From: Opitutia bacterium Tous-C4FEB | Lineage (GTDB): Bacteria > Verrucomicrobiota > Verrucomicrobiia > Opitutales > Opitutaceae | Length of the DNA stretch: 53,656 bases | Assembly: GCA_002304445.1 (NCBI GenBank) | Contig: NEVA01000008.1 | Span: 1 to 53,656 of the forward strand | Direction: 5' to 3' | In this document: positions 46,775 through 53,656 of the stretch, piece after piece | Position numbering within the stretch: position 1 is the stretch's first letter | Layout: each line of letters starts with the position of its first letter | Program-made: the position numbers and the translations under genes | Notes under the pieces: model-generated | Seen by the model: the letters and a program-made list of their open reading frames with translations, nothing else | The model's database searches: none | What the model was told of the DNA's origin: nothing

Positions 46775-46843
46775 CTCGGTCGGCTGCGAACAACGCTTAA
46801 CTTATCAGGCGCTCGTTCCCCACCACTCGCTCCTTTCGACACC

Positions 46844-47251
46844 ATGGCCTTAACGCTTGAAATCGTCACCCCCGAAGCCCGGGTTTTCTCCGATACCATC
46901 GATACGGTCGTCATCCCGACCGTTGACGGTGAAATCGGCATCCTTCCCGGCCACATCCCGTTGCTGACGCAGGTTCAGGACGGGGAATTACGGGTGACCA
47001 AAGGCACCGTCGTTTCATTCCTCGCTGTCGGCGGTGGTTTTGCCCAAGTCTCCGGCGACAAAGTCTCCATTCTCGCCGAGCGCGCCATCACCGAAGATAA
47101 AATCGACGAAAAGGCGGTCGAAAACGCCATGCAACGCGCCGAACAAGCCATCAAAGACGCTAAAGACATGGACCCCGCCGAGTTCGAGCATCTGCAAAAC
47201 ATGGTGCGATTCTCCGGCACCCAACTCGCCCTCAAACGCCGCCGACGCTGA
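46844..47251 (+). CDS. atpC: ATP synthase F1 subunit epsilon
   Basis: The 135-residue epsilon subunit links gamma to the c-ring and can inhibit ATP hydrolysis. The N-terminal beta sandwich contains LEIVTPEARVFSDTIDTVVI and TVDGEIGILPGHIPLLTQVQ, and the C-terminal pair of helices follows (DEKAVENAMQRAEQAIKDAK). It is the last gene of the atp operon; an intrinsic terminator begins 60 bases after its stop. Confidence 0.96.
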   Translation: MALTLEIVTPEARVFSDTIDTVVIPTVDGEIGILPGHIPLLTQVQDGELRVTKGTVVSFLAVGGGFAQVSGDKVSILAERAITEDKIDEKAVENAMQRAEQAIKDAKDMDPAEFEHLQNMVRFSGTQLALKRRRR

Positions 47252-47310
47252 CGCATTTCAACCAAGTCGTGGGGCAGGGGAGACATCCTGCGCCCGCCCA
47301 TATCAACCCA

Positions 47311-47338
47311 AGCGCGACGTCATCCGTCGCGCTTTTTT
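47311..47338 (+). terminator. Intrinsic terminator after the atp operon
   Basis: AGCGCGACG (47311-47319) pairs perfectly with CGTCGCGCT (47325-47333) around the loop TCATC, and the stem runs straight into a T-run at 47333-47338. This is a textbook rho-independent terminator and marks the end of the atpBEFHAGDC transcript, separating it from the feo operon. Confidence 0.9.
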
Positions 47339-47369
47339 GTGAACTTCCGAAAAACCTGCAAGTTGCCCT

Positions 47370-47384
47370 TGAAACTCAATCTCA
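47370..47384. promoter_or_regulatory. Candidate Fur box upstream of feoA
   Basis: TGAAACTCAATCTCA has the 7-1-7 symmetry of ferric uptake regulator sites: five of seven positions pair across the centre. It lies about 35 bases before the first feoA start codon, where repression by iron-loaded Fur would be expected for a ferrous iron transporter. This is a pattern match without support from other copies. Confidence 0.4.
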
Positions 47385-47418
47385 TCGCGAGCACCGTCCC
47401 TCACCTAGGATGAATCGG

Positions 47419-47661
47419 ATGCCCTCACCCGAACCCATGCCACTCTGTCAGCTCCCCGCTGGAGCGACGGGTCGGGTGTGTTCGCTGACCGGAGACATTC
47501 ATTTTTGCCAACGCGTCCGAGAGATGGGATTCGGTGAATCTTCCTGCGTTACGAAAGTTTCCGGCACCACCACAATTCTGTGCCAAGTGAGCGGCACCCG
47601 AATCGCCCTGAGCCACGCTGCCGCTAGCCACATCCTCGTCGAGCCGTTGGCCCAGAAGTAG
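47419..47661 (+). CDS. feoA: FeoA-type SH3 protein, first copy
   Basis: FeoA proteins are small cytoplasmic SH3-like partners of the FeoB iron transporter. This 80-residue copy shows the family pattern LCQLPAGATGRV, FCQRVREMGFGESSCVTKVS, and GTRIALSHAAASHILVEPL. The start at 47419 has AGGA at 47407-47410 in good position; an ATG at 47410 and another at 47437 are alternatives. The stop codon TAG is part of a REP-like palindrome. A second, dissimilar feoA follows after 50 bases. Confidence 0.9.
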   Translation: MPSPEPMPLCQLPAGATGRVCSLTGDIHFCQRVREMGFGESSCVTKVSGTTTILCQVSGTRIALSHAAASHILVEPLAQK

Positions 47662-47682
47662 GGCAGGGTCTCCGACCTGCCC
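47659..47682. repeat. REP-like palindrome between the two feoA genes
   Basis: TAGGGCAGGGTCTCCGACCT begins at the stop codon of the first feoA and continues with GCCC. GGGCAGG (47661-47667) pairs with CCTGCCC (47676-47682) around eight bases. The wording matches a REP family distinct from the GTAGGAGC pair at 3021. Inside a polycistronic transcript the hairpin may shield the upstream message or reduce read-through. Confidence 0.6.
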
Positions 47683-47711
47683 GCAGCACCGCGAACCGCA
47701 TCCCCGCCGCC

Positions 47712-47981
47712 ATGCCCGACGCTCCCGCTCCACTCTCGTCGGACCCGTCCTCGATCCCACTCTCTCAACTCGCCGTGGGTGCCAAAGCGACCGTCCGCGA
47801 ATTTCCGAAGCTGGGTACGGCATTTCTTCGCCTCCGCGAAATGGGCCTGCTCACCGGCACACCCATCACCCTCGTCCGCGCCGCACCGCTCGGCGATCCG
47901 CTCGAAATCAAAATTCGCGGTTACCATCTCACCCTTCGCAAATCCGAGGCAGATCACATCCTCGTCTCGCCCGCTGCGTAG
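47712..47981 (+). CDS. feoA: FeoA-type SH3 protein, second copy
   Basis: The 89-residue protein shows IPLSQLAVGAKATVREF, FLRLREMGLLTGTPITLVRA and DPLEIKIRGYHLTLRKSEAD, the normal FeoA sequence. It is closer to the standard family pattern than the first copy, which has Cys residues where this one has none. Two tandem feoA genes before feoB are known in several phyla. It ends ten bases before feoB and should be translated with it. Confidence 0.94.
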   Translation: MPDAPAPLSSDPSSIPLSQLAVGAKATVREFPKLGTAFLRLREMGLLTGTPITLVRAAPLGDPLEIKIRGYHLTLRKSEADHILVSPAA

Positions 47982-47991
47982 AGTATCGATC

Positions 47992-50115
47992 ATGGCTCTG
48001 CCCACTCACATTTCATCCGGCCCCTCCGCATCACTCTCGCGCCAACCGGTGTACGCGCTCGTTGGAAATCCAAATTGCGGAAAAAGCACGCTCTTCAACG
48101 CCCTCACCGGTCTGAAGCAAAAAGTCGGCAACTACCCCGGTGTCACCGTCGAAAAGAAAGTCGGCACAGCCTATTCGCAGCACGGCCAACCCATCACCGT
48201 TATCGACCTGCCCGGTACCTACTCGCTCGCCGCCCGCTCGCCCGACGAGGCCGTCACCCGCGACGTGCTGCTGGGCCGCCGCGCCGACACCTCACCCCCC
48301 GACCGAATCCTTTGCATCGTCGACGCCACCAATCTTGAACGAAATCTCTATCTCGTTCATCAGGTTCTCGATCTGGGCCGCCCCGTTATCCTGGTGTTGA
48401 ACATGATGGATCTCGCTGCGCGCGCCGGTCTCAACGTCCGCGCCGCCCGCCTCGAAAAAGAACTCGGCATCCCCGTCATCGCCTGCGAAGCCGTTCACGG
48501 CCGCGGCCTCATCGAGCTCAAACTCGCCATGAGTCGCCCTGATCTCCCGCTCGCCCGTCATGCGTGGGATATCCCCGCCGCCATCGCCCCCGCCGTCGGC
48601 GAACTCCAAGCCTCGCTCATCGCCCACGACCGCAAAGCCCCGCTGCTGGCTCGCGCCGAAGCCCTCCTGCTCTTGACCGACCAAGACAGCGTGCGCGTCG
48701 CCGGTTCGTCTCCGCTCAGTTCGCGCACCGCCGAGCTCCTCCGCGCTTGGCAAGAACGCTGGTCCGCCGACGGCACGGACTGGGCCGGCACCCTCGTAAG
48801 TTCGCGCTACGATGCGATCGGCCAAATCGCCGCCGAGGTCGTCCTGCGCGACGGCACCGTCGGCCCGAGTGCTTCCGACAGAATCGACTCCGTCGCCACC
48901 CACCCGTTTTGGGGCTGGGCCGTGCTGGGCACCGTGATGACGTTGCTCTTTCTGAGCATTTTCACCCTCGCCGAAGTGCCGATGAACGGAATCGACACCC
49001 TCATCGCTTCGCTCGCCGACACCGTCAAGACGGTGATGCCTCCGGGTGATCTGCGCGATCTTATCACCGACGGCGCGATCGCCGGGGTAGGGGGAGTGAT
49101 CATTTTTCTCCCACAGATTCTGATTCTCTTTTTCTTCATCGGCCTACTCGAAAGCACCGGCTACATGGCGCGCGCCGCGTTCATCATGGACCGTCTCATG
49201 AGCCGGGTCGGCCTCAACGGGAAAAGCTTCATCCCCATGCTCAGCTCCTACGCGTGCGCCATCCCCGGCATCATGGCCACACGCACCATCGAGGATCCGA
49301 AAGATCGGCTCGTCACCATCCTCGTCGCGCCGCTCATGAGTTGTTCCGCGCGTCTGCCCGTTTATCTGCTCATGATCGCCGCCCTCGTGCCCGGCGACCG
49401 CGTGCCGCTAACGACCAAGGTCGGAATCATGATTCTCATGTATGCGCTCGGCACCTTCGGCGCGTTTTTCTTCGCCTGGCTCTTCAAGCGCACACTGCTC
49501 AAAGGCGCGCCGCCTCTCATGATCATGGAGCTGCCGCCCTACCGGCTCCCACGCCTCAAAGACGTCGCGCAACACATGGTCGAGCGTGGTTGGCTCTTCG
49601 TACGCCGCGCCGGGACCGTCATCCTCGGGATCAGCATCATCCTGTGGTTTCTCTCCGCCTATCCCAAGGCCCCCGAAGGCACGCCGCCCACCCAACAGCT
49701 CGCCCAAAGCTTCGCCGGCCAAGCCGGCCACGCCCTCGAACCTTTGATCAAACCCATCGGCTTCGACTGGCAGATCGGCATCGGCCTCATCACCTCGTTT
49801 GCCGCCCGCGAAGTCTTCGTGAGCACGATGAGTGTCGTCTTCAACGTCGAGACGACCGACGACGACACCACCCCTCTACGCCAAGCCTTGCTCGCCGCCA
49901 AATGGCCCGACGGTCGCCCCCTCTTCACGCCGCTCGTCTGCTTCACGCTCATGATCTTCTACGTCTTCGCGATGCAATGCATGAGCACCATCGCCGTCGT
50001 GAAACGCGAGACCAACGGCTGGAAGTGGCCGATCTTCCAAACCTGCTACATGACCGGCACCGCGTGGATTCTTTCCTTCGTCGTTTATCAAAGCGGCCGC
50101 GCCCTCGGCTTCTGA
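47992..50115 (+). CDS. feoB: Ferrous iron transporter FeoB
   Basis: FeoB is the inner-membrane Fe(II) transporter with a cytoplasmic G domain. The 707-residue protein has G1 GNPNCGKS at 25-32, G2 near GNYPGVTVEKK, G3 DLPGTYSL, and G4 NMMD. The membrane part has two Gate domains: YACAIPGIMATRTIEDPKDR and CSARLPVYLLMIAALVP in the first, ITSFAAREVFVSTMSVVF in the second, plus FFIGLLESTGYMARAAFIMD. The ATG at 47992 gives the normal N-terminus. Length is a little under E. coli FeoB (773). Confidence 0.97.
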   Translation: MALPTHISSGPSASLSRQPVYALVGNPNCGKSTLFNALTGLKQKVGNYPGVTVEKKVGTAYSQHGQPITVIDLPGTYSLAARSPDEAVTRDVLLGRRADTSPPDRILCIVDATNLERNLYLVHQVLDLGRPVILVLNMMDLAARAGLNVRAARLEKELGIPVIACEAVHGRGLIELKLAMSRPDLPLARHAWDIPAAIAPAVGELQASLIAHDRKAPLLARAEALLLLTDQDSVRVAGSSPLSSRTAELLRAWQERWSADGTDWAGTLVSSRYDAIGQIAAEVVLRDGTVGPSASDRIDSVATHPFWGWAVLGTVMTLLFLSIFTLAEVPMNGIDTLIASLADTVKTVMPPGDLRDLITDGAIAGVGGVIIFLPQILILFFFIGLLESTGYMARAAFIMDRLMSRVGLNGKSFIPMLSSYACAIPGIMATRTIEDPKDRLVTILVAPLMSCSARLPVYLLMIAALVPGDRVPLTTKVGIMILMYALGTFGAFFFAWLFKRTLLKGAPPLMIMELPPYRLPRLKDVAQHMVERGWLFVRRAGTVILGISIILWFLSAYPKAPEGTPPTQQLAQSFAGQAGHALEPLIKPIGFDWQIGIGLITSFAAREVFVSTMSVVFNVETTDDDTTPLRQALLAAKWPDGRPLFTPLVCFTLMIFYVFAMQCMSTIAVVKRETNGWKWPIFQTCYMTGTAWILSFVVYQSGRALGF

Positions 50116-50124
50116 GCGCCCGCC

Positions 50125-50283
50125 ATGTCCCCCGCCGTCCAATCCCTCGCCGCCCTCGTCCTCGTCGGCCTTACCGCGAGCTGGCTCGTGCTCCGGGCCT
50201 GCGCAAAAAAGAAAAGTCCTCGCTGCGGGGGAGACTGCGGTTGCTCGACGCCCGATCCCAAACTTCGCCCGCCCGCCCGCTGA
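50125..50283 (+). CDS. FeoB-associated Cys-rich membrane protein
   Basis: This small gene starts nine bases after the feoB stop and encodes 52 residues. A single membrane helix (AVQSLAALVLVGLTASWLVL, residues 4-23) is followed by a basic stretch (KKKSPR) and a Cys cluster, CGGDCGC at 34-40, then a Pro-rich tail. This is the layout of the FeoB-associated Cys-rich membrane proteins that take the place of FeoC in many phyla. The cysteines may bind iron or sense redox state; that is inference. The ATG at 50125 is the only sensible start. Confidence 0.85.
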   Translation: MSPAVQSLAALVLVGLTASWLVLRACAKKKSPRCGGDCGCSTPDPKLRPPAR

Positions 50284-50293
50284 TCAGGTCTCG

Positions 50294-50701
50294 CTAGAGG
50301 CACCCAGCGGCGACCATTACGCCGCGCGCGGTCCATGCCCCCGTCCGCACCCAATTCGTTGACACCAGCCGCCCGTGCACGCCCGCCTCAAAGCCTTGCT
50401 CCAACCTCCGGTGCAGCGGCACTTGCACGATCGCCGTCGAGAGCCAGTTGACCCCAATCAGCCCCAGCGAAATCAAAAACCAGCCGCTGCGTTCTCCGGC
50501 CCATAGAAGCCACGCCGCGCTCCCCAACTCCGCCAACATCAGAGGTCCGACGATCCACGAAATTCGCCGCGTGTAGTCCGCGTGATACGCTCCGAACTCC
50601 AACCGCCCCACCGCCCCGAACTGCGGATATATCACGACCTGCACCAGCCAGATCAGTCCGATCAAGGCCCAGGTCACCACCAGATGGATGAGTTCAACCA
50701 T
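50294..50701 (-). CDS. Small membrane protein of four predicted helices (DUF1772-like)
   Basis: The 135-residue protein has hydrophobic segments at about 5-27, 50-68, 73-92 and 118-135. The opening TWALIGLIWLVQVVIYPQFG, followed by a conserved YHADYTRRISWIVGPLMLAE, resembles a widespread group of uncharacterised membrane proteins related to DUF1772/anthrone oxygenase-like proteins. No catalytic residue can be assigned. It converges with the feo operon, ending 10 bases after the Cys-rich gene. Function unknown. Confidence 0.75.
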   Translation of the reverse strand: MVELIHLVVTWALIGLIWLVQVVIYPQFGAVGRLEFGAYHADYTRRISWIVGPLMLAELGSAAWLLWAGERSGWFLISLGLIGVNWLSTAIVQVPLHRRLEQGFEAGVHGRLVSTNWVRTGAWTARGVMVAAGCL

Positions 50702-50820
50702 CCAGCGATGTTACGGCCTTTGTCACTGGAAACAATCTCGGGTTATTCTAGGAACTTGCCCTTGTCCGAATCCTGACGGGCTTTTTGCTCTCGCGTCCCT
50801 CATTTCAAACTAACGCGCCC

Positions 50821-51861
50821 ATGGACCCGTCCGTCATCCTCTTTCCCTTCGCCGACTACTGGTGGTTCTACGCCGGTTTTACGCTCTTCGTGCTCGGCAT
50901 GTTGGCGCTGGATCTTGGTGTCTTTCACCGCGAGTCCCATGAAGTTAAATTCAAAGAGGCGCTGATCTGGAGCATCGTCTGGGTCAGTCTCGCGCTGGTC
51001 TTCTGCTACGGTTTTTGGCAATATGCCCAATGGAAGCTTCCCCAAGATCCCCGCCTGCTCGCCGCCGGTCTCACCGCGGCCCAAGCTACAATCTTAGCCA
51101 ACCAAACCGGCCTTGAATTTCTGACCGGCTACGTCGTCGAGAAATCCCTGTCCGTCGACAACGTCTTCGTCTTCGTCGTCGTGTTCACCTACTTCGCCAT
51201 CCCGGCCAAATATCAACACCGGGTCCTCTTTTACGGCATCCTCGGCGCCCTGATTTTCCGCATTATCTTTATCTCGCTCGGGGCCGTTTTGATGCAATTC
51301 CACTGGGTCATCTGGGTCTTCGGCGCGTTCCTGATTATCACGGGCATCAAGATCTTGTTCGCCCCGGAAAAGCCCATCGATCCAGAAAAAAATCCCGTCA
51401 TCCGGCTCCTGCGGAAAATGATCCCCGTCAGCCCGCAACTCGACGGCCAAAATTTCTTCACCCGAAAAAACGGCATCCTCCACGCCACCCCGTTATTTGT
51501 GTGTCTCGTCTTCCTCGAGGTCACCGACATCATCTTCGCCGTCGACTCCGTGCCCGCGATCTTCGCGATCACCAAGGAGCCGCTGATTGTTTTCACCTCA
51601 AACGTCTTCGCCATCCTCGGCCTGCGCGCGATGTTCTTCATGCTCGCCGGCGTCATGCACAAGTTCCGCTTCCTCAAATACGGACTTGGGCTGATCCTTG
51701 TCTTCGTCGGCCTCAAGATGGTCTGGCTCAACGACGCCTTCGGCGGAAAATTCCCCATCACTTGGTCACTCGGGATCATCGGCACGTTGCTCACGATTTC
51801 CATCGTGGCGTCGCTCGCCATCCCACCCAAGGCGGAGGCTAAACCCCCAGGTGCTGCCTGA
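50821..51861 (+). CDS. TerC/Alx-family integral membrane protein
   Basis: The 346-residue protein has about nine membrane helices. TerC-family motifs are ALDLGVFHR near the start, LEFLTGYVVEKSLSVDNVFV, and VCLVFLEVTDIIFAVDSVPA, both with conserved acidic residues inside helices. Relatives such as Alx export manganese or respond to alkaline pH, and TerC supports metal loading of exported proteins. The ATG at 50821 was chosen over one at 50785 because the latter adds non-conserved residues. No manganese riboswitch was seen in the short upstream gap. Its end overlaps exoD by 23 bases on the opposite strand. Confidence 0.92.
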   Translation: MDPSVILFPFADYWWFYAGFTLFVLGMLALDLGVFHRESHEVKFKEALIWSIVWVSLALVFCYGFWQYAQWKLPQDPRLLAAGLTAAQATILANQTGLEFLTGYVVEKSLSVDNVFVFVVVFTYFAIPAKYQHRVLFYGILGALIFRIIFISLGAVLMQFHWVIWVFGAFLIITGIKILFAPEKPIDPEKNPVIRLLRKMIPVSPQLDGQNFFTRKNGILHATPLFVCLVFLEVTDIIFAVDSVPAIFAITKEPLIVFTSNVFAILGLRAMFFMLAGVMHKFRFLKYGLGLILVFVGLKMVWLNDAFGGKFPITWSLGIIGTLLTISIVASLAIPPKAEAKPPGAA

Positions 51862-52477
51862 GGCGTAAAATCAGTTCGATGACGGCGGTCGCGAACAACG
51901 CGAAGTAAACGACCGTCGCGACCAAGAACCCATAGGCGGCGACCACCGTCACACCGTCGCGCTCCATCACGCCGAGCATTCCGAACACGATCACCAATGC
52001 CGGCAGTGTATTCGTGAGGGGGATGCCGCCCAACGGCAGCAATAGCAACCCGGCCCCGGCACAGACCATCCCCATGTGGACGAAACGCATCGCGTTACCC
52101 TCCGTCAGCCAGAGCCAGCGCGGCCGCAGTCTCTTTTCAATCCAACCGATCAGTTTGCTCGCCCCTTCGAGCACCGCCCGGAAAAATTTCGGCGGCAATT
52201 TTACCTTCAGCAAACGCTGCGGCAACCAGGGCGGCCGACCGAGCGCAAAGCACCCCGCCAAAGCCAGGATCGCCAAACCAAATGGCGTCGACAATCCCGG
52301 GATCGCAATCGGCGCACAGAAGGGCAGGGCAAGAATGATGATCAACAGCGCCGAAGCCCGCGCCCCGAGCGCATCGATGATCTCCTGCAGCGTTACCTGA
52401 TGGTCTTGGAATCGCGCCGCAAGCGCGTGCAACTCGTCGGAGAATTTTTTAAGCGGATCGGGCGTGGGCGTGGTCAT
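51839..52477 (-). CDS. ExoD-family membrane protein
   Basis: The 212-residue protein has about four membrane helices after a soluble N-terminus. ITLQEII-like start (VTLQEIIDALGARASALLII), ALPFCAPIAIPGLSTPFGLA, and GAGLLLLPLGGIPLTNTLPA are the ExoD hallmarks. ExoD was named for a role in exopolysaccharide production in rhizobia; its biochemical role is unknown. It is downstream of queE on the same strand with 41 bases between. It overlaps the 3' end of terC. Confidence 0.88.
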   Translation of the reverse strand: MTTPTPDPLKKFSDELHALAARFQDHQVTLQEIIDALGARASALLIIILALPFCAPIAIPGLSTPFGLAILALAGCFALGRPPWLPQRLLKVKLPPKFFRAVLEGASKLIGWIEKRLRPRWLWLTEGNAMRFVHMGMVCAGAGLLLLPLGGIPLTNTLPALVIVFGMLGVMERDGVTVVAAYGFLVATVVYFALFATAVIELILRLRQHLGV

Positions 52478-52518
52478 GAAAAAAGATCAAGCGGGGCAGG
52501 GCAGGGGAGAATCCACGG

Positions 52519-53217
52519 CTACGTGCCGCGCTTGTTGCCGTAGAGTTCGATGTGCAACCGGTGCGCATAGCGGTAACCGCGCGCTTTGCACACCTCGCCG
52601 AGCCACCCCGCCCGCTCACGCATCGCCTCCAGCGTGCGCGCCTCGGGCATCAATTGCACCTTATGGCGTGGAATATCCCGCTTCAACGAAGCCAACATTC
52701 CTTCCAGCTCCTCCACATCCGAAGGCGCCGCGACCACGAATTTAAACTGATAGTCGCAACCCGCATCGAGCCACGCCCGCACTACGGTCGGCTGCCAGCG
52801 CGTCGCCTCGTGTTTTTTCCGCCACACCCCGTGCTCCGTCCCCTGCGGCGCCGAATTGAGCAATTTCGGTGACATCGAGGCCAGATCGCACGCGATCGCT
52901 TCCGGAGCCACCGTCGCCGCCGTTTCGATCGTGATGTGATAGCCCAGCTCCTTGAGCGCCGCCGCCAGCTCGCGGATTTCCTTCGCGATCATCGGCTCAC
53001 CACCCGTCAGCACCACGTGCCGTGCCGTGCGGTGCGACTGCACCGCCGCCACGATGTTATCCACCCTCATCGTCGTACCCTCGGGATTCCAAGAGGCATA
53101 CGGCGTGTCGCACCACGCGCAGCGCAGATTACACCCGCTCGTCCGCACAAAAACCGACGGCACGCCGCTCAAAGCCCCTTCACCCTGCAACGAATAGAAA
53201 ATCTCCGAAATCAGCAT
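52519..53217 (-). CDS. queE: 7-carboxy-7-deazaguanine synthase
   Basis: QueE is a radical-SAM enzyme that contracts the pterin ring to make CDG in queuosine synthesis. The 232-residue protein has the start EIFYSLQGEGALSGVPSVFV and the cluster-binding cysteines in CNLRCAWCDTPYASW (CX3CX2C). TGGEPM is the SAM-binding GGE motif. The length and the unbroken cysteine loop fit a standard QueE. It lies 11 bases after queC on the same strand, so the two queuosine genes form an operon read leftwards. Confidence 0.96.
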   Translation of the reverse strand: MLISEIFYSLQGEGALSGVPSVFVRTSGCNLRCAWCDTPYASWNPEGTTMRVDNIVAAVQSHRTARHVVLTGGEPMIAKEIRELAAALKELGYHITIETAATVAPEAIACDLASMSPKLLNSAPQGTEHGVWRKKHEATRWQPTVVRAWLDAGCDYQFKFVVAAPSDVEELEGMLASLKRDIPRHKVQLMPEARTLEAMRERAGWLGEVCKARGYRYAHRLHIELYGNKRGT

Positions 53218-53228
53218 CGCTCGAAAAC

Positions 53229-53656
53229 TTAACTAACCCCCGGCTTGCCCGGCAACACCCCCGTCTCCGCATACACCGTCGGATCACTGATCCCGGCGAG
53301 TTCAAACGCCTCGCGGCGCTCCACACATGTCCCGCACTTCCCGCAATGCACCTCGCCGCCCTTGTAGCACGACCAGGTCCGCCCAAAATTTACGCCCAAC
53401 TTCGCTCCCGCCGCCGCGATCTCCGCCTTCGTCATCGCGATGAACGGCCGCAGCAACTTCACCTCCGCATACGTGCCGAGCCGCATCGCGTCACCCATCG
53501 CGCGCATAAATTCTTCACGGCAATCCGGGTAGATCGCATGGTCGCCGCCGTGCGCCGCGATCACCAGTCCCTCCGCCCCCCGGCTCTCCGCCAAGCCCGT
53601 CGCCACCGCCAACATGATCGCATTCCGAAACGGCACCACCGTCTGCTTCATGTTCG
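53229..53656 (-). CDS. queC: 7-cyano-7-deazaguanine synthase, C-terminal part
   Basis: QueC turns CDG into preQ0 using ATP and ammonia. The visible 142 codons begin inside the protein, just before [20 protein letters not shown], and run on to [15 protein letters not shown] and the zinc-binding end [20 protein letters not shown]. The N-terminal PP-loop ATPase motif is missing because the gene continues past the right edge. The Met at 53651 is internal, not the start. It is upstream of queE in the same operon. Confidence 0.95.
   Translation of the reverse strand, partial: NMKQTVVPFRNAIMLAVATGLAESRGAEGLVIAAHGGDHAIYPDCREEFMRAMGDAMRLGTYAEVKLLRPFIAMTKAEIAAAGAKLGVNFGRTWSCYKGGEVHCGKCGTCVERREAFELAGISDPTVYAETGVLPGKPGVS

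Noticed and set aside
50702-50820. Possible manganese (yybP-ykoY) riboswitch before the TerC-family gene
   Set aside because: The gap is only about 120 bases and lacks the conserved GGGGAGUA-type loop sequences.

Overview
The window looks like chromosome of a high-GC verrucomicrobium, most likely of the Opitutaceae. This placement is inference, not a database match. It rests on strongly C-ending codons, a large TonB-dependent receptor of the kind expanded in that family, a NagB-LmbE fusion beside a NagX-like acyltransferase, GTAGGAGC-type REP palindromes and an NTRNTRN-type inverted repeat.

Layout. 0-10.7 kb is mixed housekeeping: an M20 peptidase cut by the left edge, nagB-LmbE, nagX-like, dacB (PBP4), purC, a VapBC-type toxin-antitoxin pair, cinA and uvrC. 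10.8-21.5 kb is a complete type I-C CRISPR-Cas locus: cas3-cas5c-cas8c-cas7c, then a Phd/PIN toxin-antitoxin module and an orphan antitoxin-like gene, then cas4-cas1-cas2, a leader and an array of 17 identical 37-nt repeats with 16 spacers. 21.5-25.3 kb is an AT-richer gap followed by the TonB-dependent receptor. 25.5-31.7 kb holds two divergent RNA methyltransferases separated by an inverted repeat, cstA, marC and a GH88 hydrolase. 31.9-36.3 kb is a three-gene ABC export system (ATPase, FtsX-type permease, membrane-fusion protein). 36.5-47.3 kb is mnmE-mnmG-trmB followed by the ATP synthase operon atpBEFHAGDC, closed by a clear intrinsic terminator. 47.4-50.3 kb is a ferrous iron uptake operon: two feoA, feoB, and a 52-residue Cys-rich FeoB-associated membrane protein. 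50.3-53.7 kb holds a small membrane protein, terC, exoD, queE and a queC cut by the right edge.

How the genes fit together. Cas5c should cut the pre-crRNA at the base of the 10-bp repeat hairpin, leaving the 11-nt handle of the type I-C complex with Cas8c and Cas7c. Cas3 would degrade targets, and Cas1, Cas2 and Cas4 would add spacers. A toxin-antitoxin module sits exactly at the joint between the effector and adaptation halves. A perfect 13-bp inverted repeat covers the cas3 start codon. Spacers 4 and 7 are near-duplicates, suggesting two acquisitions from related invaders.

The mnmE-mnmG-trmB-atp stretch resembles gene neighbourhoods near replication origins, and mnmG contains a perfect parS-like 16-bp palindrome (a ParB binding site). 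No cluster of DnaA boxes was found, so the origin itself is probably outside the window. No tRNA, rRNA, insertion sequence or prophage gene was recognised.
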